Assembly: GCA_963402885.1 (NCBI GenBank) | Contig: OY727098.1 | Coordinates: forward strand, 25,210,417 to 25,274,416 | DNA length: 64,000 bases | Source of the DNA: Antedon bifida | Taxonomy: Eukaryota > Echinodermata > Crinoidea > Comatulida > Antedonidae | Direction of reading: 5' to 3' | Shown: piece after piece, positions 26,171-39,200 of the stretch | How positions within the stretch are numbered: the stretch's first letter is position 1 | Layout of the letters: each line of letters begins with the position of its first letter | Translations under genes and position numbers: made by a program | The notes under the pieces: model-generated | Seen by the model: only the letters and a program-made list of their open reading frames with translations | Told to the model about the DNA's origin: nothing | The model's database searches: none

Positions 26171-27026
26171 TTATGCGCGATTTGAACGATTTGCGCAATT
26201 TAAAATTGCGCAAGAAAATCCTTGCGCAATTTCAAATTGCGCAAGAATTCTTTGCGCAATTTCAAATTGCGCAAGGAATTTTTTGCGCAATTTCAAATTG
26301 CGCAATCAACTTGCGCAATTTCAAATTGCGCAAGAAAATCCTTGCGCAATTTCAAATTGCGCTGCACAATTTGTAAAATTGTCAAATTGCGCAACAGAAT
26401 TCTACCAGAATGCGTGCTAACGTCGACGATTGGTTAACAATAATAATTTATTGAAAACTAATAACTCAAAATGAAACATAATAAATGCGAAGATACCATG
26501 TGTATAATACACAACATAAATGGCATACACAATTAAATAATATTATCACTCTTGTAACTTGAAATAAATCAAAATAAATGTAAAAATTAAGGCAGTAATA
26601 CGCAACAGAGCCATATATATGGCTCTGATACGCAACATAGTCTACCGCCACCAACGTTTAGACTTGCTATCAAAACATAGCCAGTAGGAGTACGTAGGCT
26701 AGAGTAGTATAGCCGCCCGCCGGGGAACACCACCGCTTCGTTTTCCTTTGTCGGGTCTTCGTTGGTATGCTAACAATAACAACATTTTCACTATTAAAAC
26801 AAGGAAATGCGATATTATCTTTAATTTTTAATCATTCTTAGAAATTACTATAAAAATATGGGTGTGCATGATTTCACAATCTGTCGAAAAACCTTGCGCA
26901 ATTTGCAGATTACTTGCGCAATTTAATACGTTGCTTGCGCAATTTGAAACAGATGTTTCAATTCAAATTGCGCAAGAAATTCTTTGCGCAATTTTAAATT
27001 GCGCAAATCGTTCAAATCGCGCATAA
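26171..27026. mobile_element. 856-bp fold-back element with arrays of GCGCAA palindromes
   Basis: The outer 43 bp at each end (26171-26213 and 26984-27026) are perfect inverted repeats beginning TTATGCGCGATTTG. Inside, the left arm holds six or seven copies of a 23-bp palindrome of the form TTGCGCAATTTCAAATTGCG plus CAA, spaced by A/T spacers of 6 to 10 bp. The right arm holds several more, partly decayed. A perfect 22-bp palindrome centred on ATATATAT sits near the middle (26606-26627). There is no ORF for a transposase and I could not define a clean target-site duplication. I call it a non-autonomous fold-back transposon. Confidence 0.8.
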
Positions 27027-27048
27027 CACATACACTAGTAGTAGTAGT

Positions 27049-27106
27049 AGTAGTAGTACCATGGAGCTATAAATTACTAATTTAATAGCTCCATGGTAGT
27101 ACTACT
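27049..27106. repeat. Hairpin with (AGT)n arms
   Basis: The arms AGTAGTAGTACCATGGAGCT (with AT following) and their near-perfect reverse complement enclose a 14-nt loop; one mismatch in 22. Flanking AGT/TAG trinucleotide runs continue to about 27155. It is adjacent to the fold-back element and 170 bp before the CLIP start codon. Confidence 0.7.
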
Positions 27107-27273
27107 ACTGTTTACTACTTAATAGGGCCAGGCCTAGTAGTAGTAGTAGTACTAGCTAGCCTAGAAGGCCTACTGTAAAATAGTTACGTCATATATCTGT
27201 TATTAGCCTTATTGTAAGTGTTTAAATTCTACAAATTAATGTGCAGTTTAATGATTTATTGTTCTTAGTGAAA

Positions 27274-30200
27274 ATGACGTTAGATGAAGAGATAGCAACC
27301 ATGACATCAAATTCTACTACAAAACCCAGAGGACCCATGATCCATAGAGTGATGGAAGCACCAATCTGCCAGCAGTGCCAACGACTTGACCTCTCGTTCT
27401 TTGACCCCAATTGTCCAGGATGTCATTCAATTCTTGTTGACCCAAACACAGAAGTTGCCGAGATATTTGCCATTATCCGACAATGGGTACCACAAGTTCA
27501 ACAGAACATACACTTGTTTGGTGAAGAGGTATTTCTTTTCTTTCTTTGTTTCTTTCATGCACAAAAAACAGATTTTTATGCCCATATAACATGTAAAAGT
27601 TTGGGAAAAAAAATGTTCAAGGAAGTTATAACAATATACATTACATGGTTTGATAAATTTGATTTATATATACAAAAAAAAAATTTAATAAATCCAAATT
27701 CAAGGTTGAAAATTATTTTAAAATGGTTAAAATTGGTCAAAAAATAATAAATAATAATATAAAAATAATAAAATATAAGTAAAACACTGAAATAAAAGTT
27801 TTAAAAAAATTGGCAATTACAGTTAATAATCTTTCCATGCTTCATTGAATTGCCTCTATCACAGTGGAGGAAGAGTTTCTTATGGTCAAAGGTTAAATCC
27901 TGATCGAGAGCCAGGGTTGTATCTGATGAATGTTTCTTCTCCATTTATAAGCACGAAATGGACAAGTATGCTTTTATTCCTTTATTGTTAAAAATTTGTT
28001 TTGTTGTTTTTATTTTCAAGGTGTAATTTCACTCTTCCCTAGTATTTTTCGTGGTTTAAACTTTATAAATCTTATTATTATTACGATAGAGATATTTTTT
28101 TCCATCTTGTAATTGGTGAGTTACTTGCTGGATAGGGTAAAATTTAAAAAATGCATTTTCCACATTTTCCTATAGTCGTTTTCTGTACTCTGTGCTACAA
28201 ATACTTTGTATTCATAGTTGCCCCATTTAACAGTTAAATATTATGCTCGTTTAGAAATATGAAGCAGTTTTCTTTACCTACACTTATTTCTTCCATAAAA
28301 CACTTTTAATGTAAGTTCACATCCTCTTTGTGCCCTTGGACATGTCGACACATGTCCGTCATATTCATATAGCAAGTTAGATTGCCCGTCCATCATGTTC
28401 AGAACGCTAGTTATATTGCCCACTTATAATTATACGTACTTACCAAGCAATCTCACCTGTCTACAGAGAAAACTAAGATAGCTTTTTCCAAAGACAAATA
28501 AACCATGCTGTTTCTTAGCTTACTTATCTGACAATTCCAATAGGAAATAACAGGCATTATTTGGACAAGTAAACGAAAAATAAAATATCACATTGGGAGT
28601 TGAAAAGTTACGTTTTTAGCATGCTTGTGTGACCGTCATATATTGTATTTTAGATTTTTATACAAAAATTGGAATCAGCAAGTAAAGCTATGATTATGAT
28701 TTGTAGGCAGATTTTGTTTAATATTATTATTTTTTATGATTAACGTCCTTTTGAGACATTATTTTATTTATGTGGATTAGTGTGGATTGCTTCTCAACTA
28801 CACCCCTATGGCAGTTCCTGGATAATTTTTTTTTTACTGAAACTATAAAAATATTTTATATTGAAAAAGGAAATACACTAGTTTCAATTTTTACCTTCTA
28901 CATTTGTATTTGAAAAATATATTTATTATTTAAAATTACAAAATATGATTTAATATTGGTAAATAGTGATTCGCAATTAATGAATTATAATATGAATTCA
29001 GAGTAAAGATACATAGTTTTTTTTATTGCATTTTTTTGGCTTTTTGGCTATACCATTTATAATATAATAATATTCAATATCAATTTAATTTATTTCCACA
29101 ATATAATAACATACAGGATAATAAATACAATGAGGTAATCATGTGGAGGAAGGGTTGTATAAGTCAGAAAGACTTTAAGTTTTACCCACCCCAAGATATA
29201 TAACATTAAATACGAATACGAAAAAGAAGAAAACAAAAATACATAAACTAATAATAAGAAATAAAAGAAAACAAAACTACAATTTCTATTTAAACCACTT
29301 TATTGTACAATGCTTTTAAGCGCTTCACATTATTACCCTGGTCATTTTTTGGGATTCCCATAATGCAGCTAGTAACACTGTAACAGCGCACAGTTGTGTA
29401 TAGATCTAACCGGTACCCATTTTATACACCTGGATGCAGAGAGGCAAACATAAGTAAAGTATCTTGCCCAAGAACACAAGCAGTGCGGCGAAAGTTGGAT
29501 TCAAACTCATGATCTCACTATCAGTAATCCAACACACTGCCCGACACACCCTTATTATGAATGTAGCAATAACATATTTTTCTGTAGCATGACTACACTG
29601 GCGAAAATGTTCCCTGACTAATAATATCAACATTTAAATGTACTACTGAATGTACAGTGTATGCAGATATTTTACACGTTTTGTCAAGAATTTATTGCTT
29701 TTTTGTACCATCTGTTTGGATATTTTACTTGGCATATTGTGTTCAGAATTCATTATTCATATTAAAAATGAAAAAAAAGTGTTTGATGTCATTGTATGTT
29801 TCATGACATAATTTGAATTTGAAAATCAGTGTTCACAATAACACTGGCCAGTAACCAGTAACCAATGGCCAGTTATGTGGCGGACGAGTTAAATACTAAA
29901 ATATTTTATTTATTTATACTGTTCTGAAATTTAACAATAATATAACAGGCATACCAGTTACCTATAAAAAGTGAATACAGAGCTAGACAGTCAGAATATT
30001 CAACCAAGATTAAGAAACAAAAGTGTTGAATGTATATTAGTAGTTGTCTATTTGATAATCATAATTTATTTTTAATAAACCAAATACAAATTCATTTTAC
30101 AACAAATGTCCACTTCACTGTCCTCTTTAGTTATTTCATTGTTAACACTTCTTCAGAATGAGTGATTATATTATTTATTGGTGAGGTGTGATTCATTATT

Positions 30201-33200
30201 GTTATGGATTTACACACAGCTTTGACATGACTAATCTCTATTCAATGCTGATATAGCTTGCTGATAATCAATATAATTGTGTACAAATAAAATTGATTAT
30301 TTTCACAAATATGTGTGTAGTATTAGTAGTAATTGTAACTGCATTATTTTAGGTACACTTTCTATTAATTTAGTACTGTTGTTAATTGTAAAACATTTGA
30401 TATCAGTATGGAAATTTCCCAGTTTCCCAAAATATCCAGCGTTAATTCAAATCATAAAAGGTTTTTTTCTACAGTATTTGAATTAAAATGAGTTTAAAAC
30501 TTTTTAGCCATAACATTGACACAAGTTTGAGGCTTATGCATGTGTGCATATTAACCTTTGTATTGTAAAATGTTACGGTTTCAGCCTTCCAGCTATTTGT
30601 GGCATTGTTCGTCTTTGTTTTTGGGCACTAAATATACCTGATTTATTAGGCTCTCATTGTCTTAAAGACAGAGATCCAGTACACACATATGAATCTTGTC
30701 CACTTTTGAAGAACCCAGCGCATCTTTCATGGTGGGTAGGAGTACTATAGTGTCCTTGTTCAATTTAATCCTCATTGTTACAGCTGTTTTTTTAGGTCTA
30801 CTGTTCCTAGTATTAAGCTGAAGAAGCCATTTGTTTTCTGAAATCGTATGATTCTTTTCTTTCGTCCAATCAGCAATGAGCATGAATTACCTCGCTTGGC
30901 AATGGATAACCGAATTCGTGCTCGGTGTGAAGGCATGCTCAACACTTGCTTTTTCTCAGAGCGCCAGACCAAATCCGGGCGTGATGTGAAGGTAGCTTTA
31001 GTCTGTTTATTGGGAACCATGGTGGCCAACACAAATATAGAAAATGAGAACATGAATTGATAATAATTATTTTGCAACATCTACCAATTACATCTGTCTT
31101 ACTAATAGAACTAACCTTAAAGCACACTTTTTTTTATTATCATCCTTTTTGTTTTTCATATTCCTTTATAAAAATAGTTTATTTACTTTTTTTATTTAGA
31201 TCCTCAAACGTGGCGCTAACCACGATGATCGCGATGGACTGACAGACATGACACTTCTCCAGTATACATGCAAGTCTGGAGCTGCTGGGGTCGGCGATGT
31301 TGCAAACTCTGTACGATTTGTCACACAGTTACTAAGCATAGGTGCAGATGTCTCAATAAGATGCCATTGGACTCACATGACTGCACTTCATTACGCAGTT
31401 TACTTTGATGTGACACCTATTATATTATTACTACTAAAAGCATCTAATTCAAAAGGTAAATTGACTTGTTGTTTTACGTAAAGGTGTTAACGTGATATTC
31501 TTTAAGATTTGAGATAATCTATCATTAGATATATCTTGTAAACAATCTTTCTAGTAGCCTAATTTTGTAGTGTTTACTGACTCAACTTTTATAAATATAT
31601 TTCAATTCTCTCATGACACTCATTGGCTGACCAAATATTTTATAGTTTCCTAGAAATTCTTATATTCTGAATGTGTTTTTAACGGTAAAAATGAATTTGG
31701 GACCTTTAGTCTGGATTTAGGAGAGAATTTACGTGTTTTTTTTTCAGAGAGTCCGGTGGGAATAAATTGTATCAATCATCATGTTGTATAAAACCAACAA
31801 ATAAATTCATGACTTTTTGTATTTTCTATAATTCCATTTTCAATTCAAATTGAAGTAATTGTATTAGATTTCTGTTTTTTTCGAAGAATTTACTGTTAAA
31901 ATGTGTAGTTAGAAATCCAGGTTGAATGTAAGATGCTCCGATACTAGCAAACCGGCCCACATGAGGCGTATCGCAATTATGGTTTTATTTCTATCGCGAT
32001 CTGTGTGATAGTAATAAATCGCTGTCAAGCTGTTTTCCCTTTCCTGTCCAGTATACTATCATTTTTAGCATGCCTCGACACCGTCAGACTTCAGCATAAT
32101 AAGGACAATAATAAGCTTTGTGCAAGTCTGCTATTACTCGCCACGCAATGCTGTTATATGAGCAGTCCCACGTGCATGCTCAAACCGCTAGTAATGCATA
32201 ATACAGTTAGTCCGCCAGGAATCACATTATGGACATTTCAACGCATCAACCACTCATTCTCAACTACTCTACATTCACGACTGTGTCCATCAGCGGAGAG
32301 TTTGACCCTTGTTGACCTTTTCGGATAATCTGTTGAGAATGTTGTCATTAATTCTTCGCAACATTAAGTTGATCGGCGAGTTTTAAGGCGACACTTTGTT
32401 AGCTTTAAATGCTTAATAGTCTGTTTCTTTTAAGCCGGAATACATAATTTTGCCGCAGATGCTTATTTTATTTGTTGTTGTGAATTTCATATTTGTTCTT
32501 CAGTTGACTCAGAGTCTATTTTTATTCAAAATTTATTTCAAATCTATTCAATTAGAACTAAAAAATGTTTATGTTTCCTAACAATGACATAGCATCAATT
32601 GAAAAAACAGGGTTAGTCAGTTAGTCATTTTTTTTTTATTTTAACAGATTTTATTTTAATGACATAAGAAAAAATCTAAGAAAAAAATTATTATATTATT
32701 GAAAATCATTAATGAATGTAATTTAAAGATGTTCTCCAAGCAAGGTCTATGCATAGGTTGTTGTAATTCAAAAAAAGAAACCAATAGTTTTTCTTGAATT
32801 TTGGATCGGTCATGATTGGGAAAAACAATGTTTTTTAAGTCTTATTATAGAAATAAGGAATTGCTTAATTTAAATTTATATGTTATTGTTATATTTGTAG
32901 ATGTTGATAGTCGATGTAGAGAGTATAACAATGGCACCTGTCTGCACATAGCAGCTAGCAATTGCTGCTTTGAGGCTTCAAAATGCTTATTACAACACGG
33001 GGCAATCGCTACTCTCAAAGATGACCTAGGTCGTACCCCGATCGAGTGCATTCCCGATCCAGATTCTCTCAACGACAACAAAGAACTCGTAAATAATGCC
33101 ATGCGGTTGATACACATGTTACAGACTGAACCAGAATTCAGCATTCCAAGATACACGTTAGCGTCGTATGAGAGTGTGCCAAGTAAGGTACTTCTAGCTT

Positions 33201-36200
33201 CACTGGGGCTCAGCATTGGAGATAAGGTCACCATTGGAGGTTCCAAGGTAGATATGTCATTATATTATTTTTCTATTTAATTTTTAATGATTTGTAGTGA
33301 CACCATGAAAGGTTTTTTATCGCATATTTCCACATCTTTGCAGGGTTCCAAAGTTCATATGAATGTTTTTTAATGTATCAATAATAAACTGACACTACAA
33401 GTTTAAACAATACAAATTTCTTCAGTTGTAAACAGAAAAAAACACCCCACCTTTTACACCAATAAAATAATTGTTATGGTCTAAGGCGGCTGCATACAAA
33501 TAAAGTCTCCCACCCAGGAGTTGAACTATTACATTTTTTTAAATCGTTTAATCTACAATTTGGTGTAAACTTCTAATATATTAATTATCGATAAAATGCC
33601 TATTACAAAATCTACAATTTGGTGTATACTTCTAATATATTATTGATAAAATGCCTGTTACAATTATATTTTGCATAATTATACATTTCACAAAATATAG
33701 CATTAACAAATTTGACTAAACTTTTTTTTTTTTTAATTTGGTTCAATCATAAACATGAATATTCAAAATAGTATTGTGAAGGCTGACACTGTTTATTATT
33801 CTACTGGTTTTCTTTTCCATTTTCCATAATTTGAATGTTAAACCTCTCTTTTTCTTAATTAGTTTCTTTTCCAGTTAGTTTCATGTTTTTCTTGTGGAAT
33901 TATGAGTCAAGGTTTTGTGTAAAGCATTAATAAATTATAAAATAATATTTTTATTGGTGATTAATCTGTGATTTTTTATTTTGTAATCTATATTTCTATG
34001 TGTCCTTGTAAATGTTGGCATATTATCAATGTAGCGATGAAATAAACTATTGGTTTTTTTTTGGTGTTTTTTTTTTCAGCAATATTTTTATAATTCTAAA
34101 TTCACACAGAATTTCCTAAAAACATACTATATTTGTTAAGGGACATTTATTTGGGTCCTGAATTTGTCTCCTTGTCACCACACTCATTTTCAATCAATAA
34201 TGTAGACGAAATAACATACTACTGTGACCTTGATGAAATATTCCGACTAAATTCACATAATTGTACAAATGTTGGAAAGTATTTAATGTGAGTGCCTGTC
34301 TGTAATAAAAAAATATCTTGTGATAGTTTAAAAACTGCGAATTTGTTTTATAGCCTATAAAGTATTTTGAACTCTTCGTCTGATGTCACTAGGAATTATT
34401 AGAATTAAGACAAGTTTTATTTGATAATTTCATTGTTTATTGAAATGTATTTAATGTAGTGTGTGTAGTTTTATTTTTAAAATATTTATATATTATAAGG
34501 GCGTATCAATTTGATCCCTGGTGCGCATGTCGTGCAAATTGAGGGAACAGTGCTGTTCCGCCGTACCACGCCGAGAATGTTAAAGAGTCGCTATCCAATC
34601 GAACCCAGTGGTCTAATGGTTAGAACGTCTGCATATCAAGCAGAAGGTTCCGAGTTCGAATCTCTCTTGGTTATCTTTATCATTTCAAATTAATTGATCA
34701 AATTTCCCAGGCGTTTTAGAATTCAGTCTGTGCCTGTTAATTTATATATGAATATATTATTTCTTAAATTAATGTATTTTCAATTTGTTTTTATTTTTTA
34801 GATTGGTATTTTGCGATATTGTGGAACAACACAGTTTGCTCCAGGTGTGTGGGCTGGAATTGAATTACCTGATCCTGAGGGAAAGAACGACGGAAGTGTC
34901 GGAGGAATAGCATACTTCTCATGTCCTGCAAAACATGGTATGTATCATAGTGACATTGAATTATAATGTTATATATGCACATTAATAAATATATTGATAA
35001 TGTCATTTATATACAAACATGTCTTATCCCACCTCCTGTGGCCAATAGTAAGGTACAATAAACAAATAACATTTGTAGCTAAATGATGGAAGTAATAGTT
35101 TAGTAAATTAATTTGCTTAAAGGGTCTTTCACACCTGTTCCAGCACAGTTCAAGTCAAATCGAACACTCTATGTGGCTATGTGCCAATAGATGCATGTTG
35201 TAGCCGCGTGAAAACGAAACATTGATCTTACTTGAATCTTTGGGCTCATGAATAAGGCAAATGCCTTGATGTTTGATTTGATTTGCCAGCTCTGGACCGG
35301 AATTGTGTCGGAGCAGGTGTGAAAGACCCTTAAAAATGACATAATTTGCATATTTTAAATTTGTTTGTTGCCTTCATTTCTTGAAATAGATTAAACATAA
35401 AAGTAGAAATATCTGACCACCATTTTCCATTGGTTATTTTCAGCCGCAGATTGCATGAAAATATAAACAACCATACTGTACACAAAAGAATGCAATAATA
35501 TATTTAAAAAAAAATGTTGCTGCACTCTTTAACTTGCATGTAAATTAACTATGTTTATCCTGTGAAACTACTTACCAACTTATTTTTCAGGAATCTTTGT
35601 GCCTAAGTGGAGGATTGATAAAGTAAATAAATCGTCTAAAATCCCCCGGTTGAAACCCTCACCGCCCAAAGCCAAGTCAGGTGACAAAATAAACACAAAT
35701 ATCTTCTCATTTTGAATGAGTTTTACTTGGGGAAATGTTTTGATTTTATTCAACCAAATCATTTACGATATTAATTCTTTCTAACCTCATATTTAATGTT
35801 TCTTTTTGTTCAATGTACAGTGTATTATTGCATACTTCAACTTATGATATATTTTTACATTTTTTTTGTTGCAAATTTTTGCTTTGGTTTAAATGTGTTG
35901 CATTATTGGTTAGAATTTCTTTTTGTGGTTCATCAGAATTTTATTTCAAATTGTCATTGTAATTGTTGACTGTAAATCATAGTGCTATTATATTGTAAGC
36001 CTACACTCAATTCAAATAGCTACTGTGGGAATCCCTCCTTTAATACACTGTACCCCTATTAGGGACACTTTTCTGTGAAACAAATGAAGGGAAATATATG
36101 TTTTAACACTACAGCCAACCGTTATTTAGATGACACCCGTATTAAAGTGACACTTTGTTGGGTGCCGAAGGTGTCCCCATTTCAGGGTATCCCATACTTA

Positions 36201-39200
36201 TCATCAACCAATACATACAACCAATACTACTGTTTGGTAATTTCATTTAATGTTTCATTACAAAACAAAATAAAGTATTAAGTTTGAATTATTAACATTT
36301 CAAGTTCATGTTTAATATTTGATTTACCTGATATTATATCAGACTTCATAATGCATTTTTTATTTCATCTAACTGAATGTAAATAATCTTACAGGAAAAT
36401 ACAATAACTAATTCATTATAATAATATATATTATATCATAGTAAAACATACAGTACCTATATTTCATTATAATACATAATAATTTCTAACATCAAAACAC
36501 AATAAATTCATTATAATACTACTGTATATTACCATCATTAACATTATTAATTATATCTGAATAATATAATCATGAATAATATTTGATAATAAGCATTTAT
36601 TATTTAAATGTTAATGTATTGTTGTTTCCTATTTTGGTACTGCCTTATAAGGTATTGTACAGGGTAAATTTCTGATTGATTAGTAATGTTTTTTTTGTGT
36701 GAGGGAATCTTTTAATATATTTTCTTTTAGCAACTTGTTAATTACGTTTAATTGATTTAAAAAAAACATACTCTGATATTTGTACAGATAAATACAGTGT
36801 ATAGTATATTTTTTTTAAATTTATTTTTTGTTATATTTTTATAGTGCAATTTTGTATAATACAATAATTAGTTTTTAGTGCATATGTATGAATGTTGGAG
36901 TTGGAGGGGCACGCCCTTTGGCGATAGTAGTCTTTGACAGCTTTTGTCTCTCCTCAGTGCTCCACTTTCACGTTTTATGTTATGTTTGTATTGTCTTTAC
37001 TGAAAGAAATAAAATAAAATAGAATAGTTCTCTAATACAAAATTTCTATGTGGTAAAGGTACATATAGTTTTATATCCTATTAAAAAGAACTAATTTTAG
37101 TATTTCTTTTTTAAGTTTCTTTTAATTTCCTCTTAGCCTAGATTTATAATACATTTGTTATTACTGTGAAATGTTTTCAAGATACTATAATATTGTTTTA
37201 TAATCTTAGTTTGTTTTAATGTGCTAATTTATTTGTATTATTCAATATTTGATGTATTTGCTGTAGGTGTGTTTGCCCCAATGAGTAAGGTGGTTAAGCC
37301 AGGAACCCCAACCAAGTCAACTACACCAAGGTCTAATAGTGCTACCATCAACTATGGAGGAGTAGATGTCTCAAAAGTAGGCTCCAAAATTGATACAGGT
37401 ACAGTAGCTTTCAATTTTAGCCCGATTTTATTACAGTTTAATATTCAATCTTATATTTTATTACAGTTTAATATTCAATCTCATATTTTATTACATTTAC
37501 TATTCAATCTCATATTTTATTACAGTTTTATATTCAATCTCATATTTTATTACAGTTTTTTATTCAATCTCATATTTTATTACAGTTTTTTTATTCAATC
37601 TCATATTTTACTACAGTTTTTTATTCAATCTCATATTTTTTTACAGTTTAATATTCAATCTTATATTTTTTTACAGTTTAATATTCAATCTTATATTTTT
37701 TTACAGTTTAATATTCAATCTCATATTTTATTACAGTTTAATATTCAATCTCATATTTTATTACAGTTTAATATTCAATCTCATATTTTATTACAGTTTA
37801 ATATTCAATCTCATATTCTATTACAGTTTAATATTCAATCTCATATTTTATTACATTTAATATTCAATCTCATATTTTATTACAGTTTATTATTCAATCT
37901 TTATTTAAAAACATTAAGTTGTCCTTACTGACACATTAAAAATGTTTTCTATCAAGATGTGGCATGTTTATCTCATATAGCATTACATATAAAATGTTTT
38001 TATCCGGCACTTAACTTTTAAGACTGTGTTTTACCTTCTCTAGGTCGTAAAAATCGTTCTCCATCTATGTCAAGTTCGTATGCAGAAGAGATCGATGTTG
38101 GCGAACGTGTTATTGTTGCAGGTCAAAGGGTAGGAATCGTGCGATTTTGCGGAGAAACCATGTTTGCGCCAGGTAATTTGTTACGTAATAATTCAAGTCA
38201 CCAGATGTTATTAGTTATTTGTGGTTGATCACAGTTTAATTTTATTTTCTTCAACTAGCTTTTGATATTCAAGATTTTAATTTCCCTATAGTATTTTAAA
38301 TTATTTTTGTTTCAATTGTAAATAATGGATATCTACCAGTGACGTAAGACATTGTCTGTCATGTCATCAGCTAAAATAAAAAATACAAATTTATATAAAC
38401 ATACAGCTGAACTCCCCTCCTTTTAGACATTGTTCAAGGAACCCTTTTTAAAGAAACACTTTTTGAAAACAAATTTACATGCACCATACAAATATAAGTT
38501 GCCCTATTTTCATATTGCCATCTTTTCACAGAGGGACACTTTCTCATGAAACGACTAATGGACAATATATATTTTAACACTACTGCCAATCACTATTCAG
38601 GGAACATACTTTGTTTGGTCCTAAAAGTATCCCCTTTATAGAGGTTCTACTGGGATCATGCTATCTTCCTGATAGACCCTGGTGAATTTTATTCAGTCGA
38701 AACCAACAGCGATAATTACTGCCACTAACAGGTTTGATACAAACAAAGCCAGGACTGTTTAAAGCACCTTGATTGGTCCTAACATTGATCAATGTATTCT
38801 CTTGTCCAGTGCCCACCTTGACCAGAGGAAAGACATGGGCCAATACGTCTAAAGCAGATACTAGATGCAGGGGCTGCCATACGAGTCAGCAATGCTGATT
38901 TCAAATCCTAACGGGACCCCCAGCTCCATATACAGCACCCGATATTCCCAGATGGTCTCCCATCCAAGCTCTAACCAGGCCCAATGTTGCTTAACTTCGG
39001 TGATCTGATGAGAACCGGTGTTTCAATGTGGTAACGCTGTATATATTGTATTTTTCAGGTATATGGTATGGAATAGAATTAGATAAAGCACTCGGTAAGA
39101 ATGATGGTTCAGTCTCAGGGGAGAGGTACTTTCATTGTAAACCCAAGCATGGTGTCTTTGCTCCACCTTCAAGGGTTACAAGGTGAGACATACAGTAATG

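Larger units (their letters stand above)
27529..31199. other. CLIP intron 1
   Basis: A 3.7-kb intron. It holds a hAT-end-like CACTCTTCCCTA motif at 28021-28040, a LINE tail (29067-29245, minus) and a SINE (29281-29558, minus). The part at about 30540-31040 is less AT-rich and has short ORFs on both strands that match nothing I recognise. It may be an unclassified transposon. Confidence 0.55.

Noticed and set aside
26191-26363. Regularly spaced repeats resembling a CRISPR array
   Set aside because: The units are palindromes separated by short A/T spacers inside a transposon-like element of an intron-containing genome; there are no unique spacers and no cas genes.
30544-31080. Cluster of overlapping short ORFs on both strands in CLIP intron 1
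   Set aside because: No family match, no in-phase splice sites to CLIP exons 1 and 2; more likely an unclassified repeat.
32005-32328. 107-codon plus-strand ORF in CLIP intron 2
   Set aside because: Intronic, no domain, and no splice sites joining it in phase to CLIP exons 2 and 3.
37221-37931. 236-codon ORF with decapeptide repeats
   Set aside because: It is CLIP exon 6 read through its donor into a 30-bp tandem repeat. The true exon ends at 37398, so the repeat peptide would need intron retention.
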